Source: 66-474 sp039923855
GTDB lineage: Bacteria > Pseudomonadota > Gammaproteobacteria > Xanthomonadales > Rhodanobacteraceae
Assembly (NCBI GenBank): GCA_039923855.1
Contig: JBDTBW010000053.1
Span: 1 to 24,745, forward strand
Direction of reading: 5' to 3'
Length of the DNA stretch: 24,745 bases
Positions 23,943 through 24,745 of the stretch are shown here, piece by piece; the first letter of the stretch is position 1; every line of letters begins with the position of its first letter. The translations under genes were made by a program, and so were the position numbers. Under the pieces are notes generated by a model. That model worked only from the letters and a program-made list of their open reading frames with translations. It made no database searches and was not told the DNA's origin.

Positions 23943-24745
23943 ATGCGTCTCTCGAAATTCCACCTCGCCACCACCCGCGAGGCGCCAACCGACGCGGAGA
24001 TCGCCAGCCACCAGTTGATGCTGCGTGCGGGCATGGTCCGCAAACTCGCCGCCGGCATCTACACCTGGGCGCCGCTGGGATTGCGCGTATTGCGCAAGGT
24101 CGAGGCGATCGTGCGCGAGGAGATGCAAGGCGCCGGCGCGATCGAATTGCTGATGCCTTCGATCCAGCCGAAAGAGTTGTGGGACGAATCCGGCCGCTGG
24201 GACAAATACGGCCCGGCGCTTCTGAAAATCCGCGATCGCAAGCAGGCGCAATTCTGTTTCGGCCCCACCCACGAAGAGGTGATCTGCGAATTCGCCCGCA
24301 ACGAGTTGCGCAGCTACAAGCAATTGCCAGTGACGTTTTTCCAGATCCAGACCAAATTCCGCGACGAGATCCGTCCCCGTTTCGGCGTGATGCGTGCGCG
24401 CGAGTTCCTGATGAAGGATGCCTACTCGTTTCACCTGACGCAGGATTCGGTGGATGAAACCTACAAGGCTATGTACGAGGCCTACGCGCGCATCTTCACC
24501 CGGCTGGGCCTGAAGTTCCGCGCGGTGGCCGCCGACAGCGGCGCGATCGGCGGCGACGTCAGCCACGAGTTCCAGGTGCTGGCCGATTCCGGCGAGGATG
24601 CGATCGCGTTTTCCGATCAGTCCGATTACGCGGCGAATGTGGAACTCGCCGAAGCCATCGTGCCGGAGGTGATCCGGCCTGAACCTTCGCAATCATTGAC
24701 GCGCGTGGAAACGCCGACGCAGAAAACCATCGCCGAGGTGTCGGC
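23943..24745 (+). CDS. proS: Proline-tRNA ligase, N-terminal part
   Basis: Charges tRNA-Pro; the window holds 267 codons from ATG 23943, and the frame stays open to the end. MRLSKFHLATTREAP is the usual start. Class II motif 1 surrounds LAAGIYTWAPLGLRVLRKV at about 35-53 and ELLMPSIQPKELW. The motif 2 region includes FGPTHEEVICEF, QIQTKFRDEIRPRFGVMRAREF and MKDAYSFH. The DSGAIGGDVSHEFQVLA block marks entry to the bacterial-type editing insertion domain (INS), so this is the prokaryotic ProS with editing activity. The 3' half, including motif 3 and the anticodon domain, lies beyond the window. It is preceded by the repeat-rich gap. Confidence 0.97.
   Translation, partial: MRLSKFHLATTREAPTDAEIASHQLMLRAGMVRKLAAGIYTWAPLGLRVLRKVEAIVREEMQGAGAIELLMPSIQPKELWDESGRWDKYGPALLKIRDRKQAQFCFGPTHEEVICEFARNELRSYKQLPVTFFQIQTKFRDEIRPRFGVMRAREFLMKDAYSFHLTQDSVDETYKAMYEAYARIFTRLGLKFRAVAADSGAIGGDVSHEFQVLADSGEDAIAFSDQSDYAANVELAEAIVPEVIRPEPSQSLTRVETPTQKTIAEVS

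Overview
This 24.7 kb window is a GC-rich (about 60-65%) chromosomal housekeeping segment of a gammaproteobacterium, most likely of the Xanthomonadales (Rhodanobacteraceae/Xanthomonadaceae-like). The grounds are gene order (ruvX-pyrB; pilT/yggS divergent with proC-yggT-DUF4426; aroK-aroB-hemE; pssA-holD-rimI), type IV pilus retraction ATPases, and a heavy load of dispersed palindromic repeats. The lineage is inferred from synteny and protein motifs, not from a marker gene. I see no rRNA, tRNA, CRISPR array, prophage or intact transposase.

Layout. 1-1041: end of ruvX, then pyrB. 1069-4463 (minus): a secreted NTF2-like protein, pilU, a small two-helix membrane protein and pilT. 4551-8425 (plus): yggS, an unrecognised secreted protein, proC, yggT and a DUF4426 protein. 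8510-11601 (minus): a cobalamin-binding-type solute-binding protein, yjbQ, pdxH, an orphan OmpR-family response regulator and dodecin. 11735-15066 (plus): aroK, aroB, a WGR-domain protein and hemE. 15072-17715 (minus): a DUF6629 membrane protein and a membrane-anchored TPR protein. 17918-20992 (plus): valS. 21163-22931 (minus): pssA, holD and rimI. 23080 to the end (plus): a DUF4124 protein and the 5' part of proS.

Functional themes: pyrimidine (pyrB), proline (proC), shikimate (aroK/aroB), haem (hemE) and phospholipid (pssA) biosynthesis; PLP supply and homeostasis (pdxH, yggS); translation (valS, proS, rimI); replication (ruvX, holD); pilus retraction (pilT, pilU). Several pairs are translationally coupled: aroK/aroB and pdxH/yjbQ overlap by 4 nt, the WGR gene and hemE by 8 nt, and holD/rimI are 1 nt apart.

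The most unusual property is the repeats. One family, built from CCCTCACCC / CCCTCTCCC / GGGAGAGGG modules, occurs between genes (7088-7155, 8429-8539). It also lies inside the open frames of two essential-type enzymes: aroB (12480-12613, about 45 extra residues) and valS (19994-20106, about 29 extra residues). It also supplies the last ten codons and the stop of the cobalamin-binding-protein gene. valS carries a second, 26-bp repeat in frame, and the proC N-terminus is written by a heptanucleotide tandem repeat. This resembles the in-frame palindromic elements of Rickettsia and is the main candidate for something not well described in this lineage. Other structured DNA includes a 140-bp near-perfectly centred imperfect palindrome (10530-10669), a four-hairpin leader (7813-7941) and several mirrored GTCATTCCGG-type elements.
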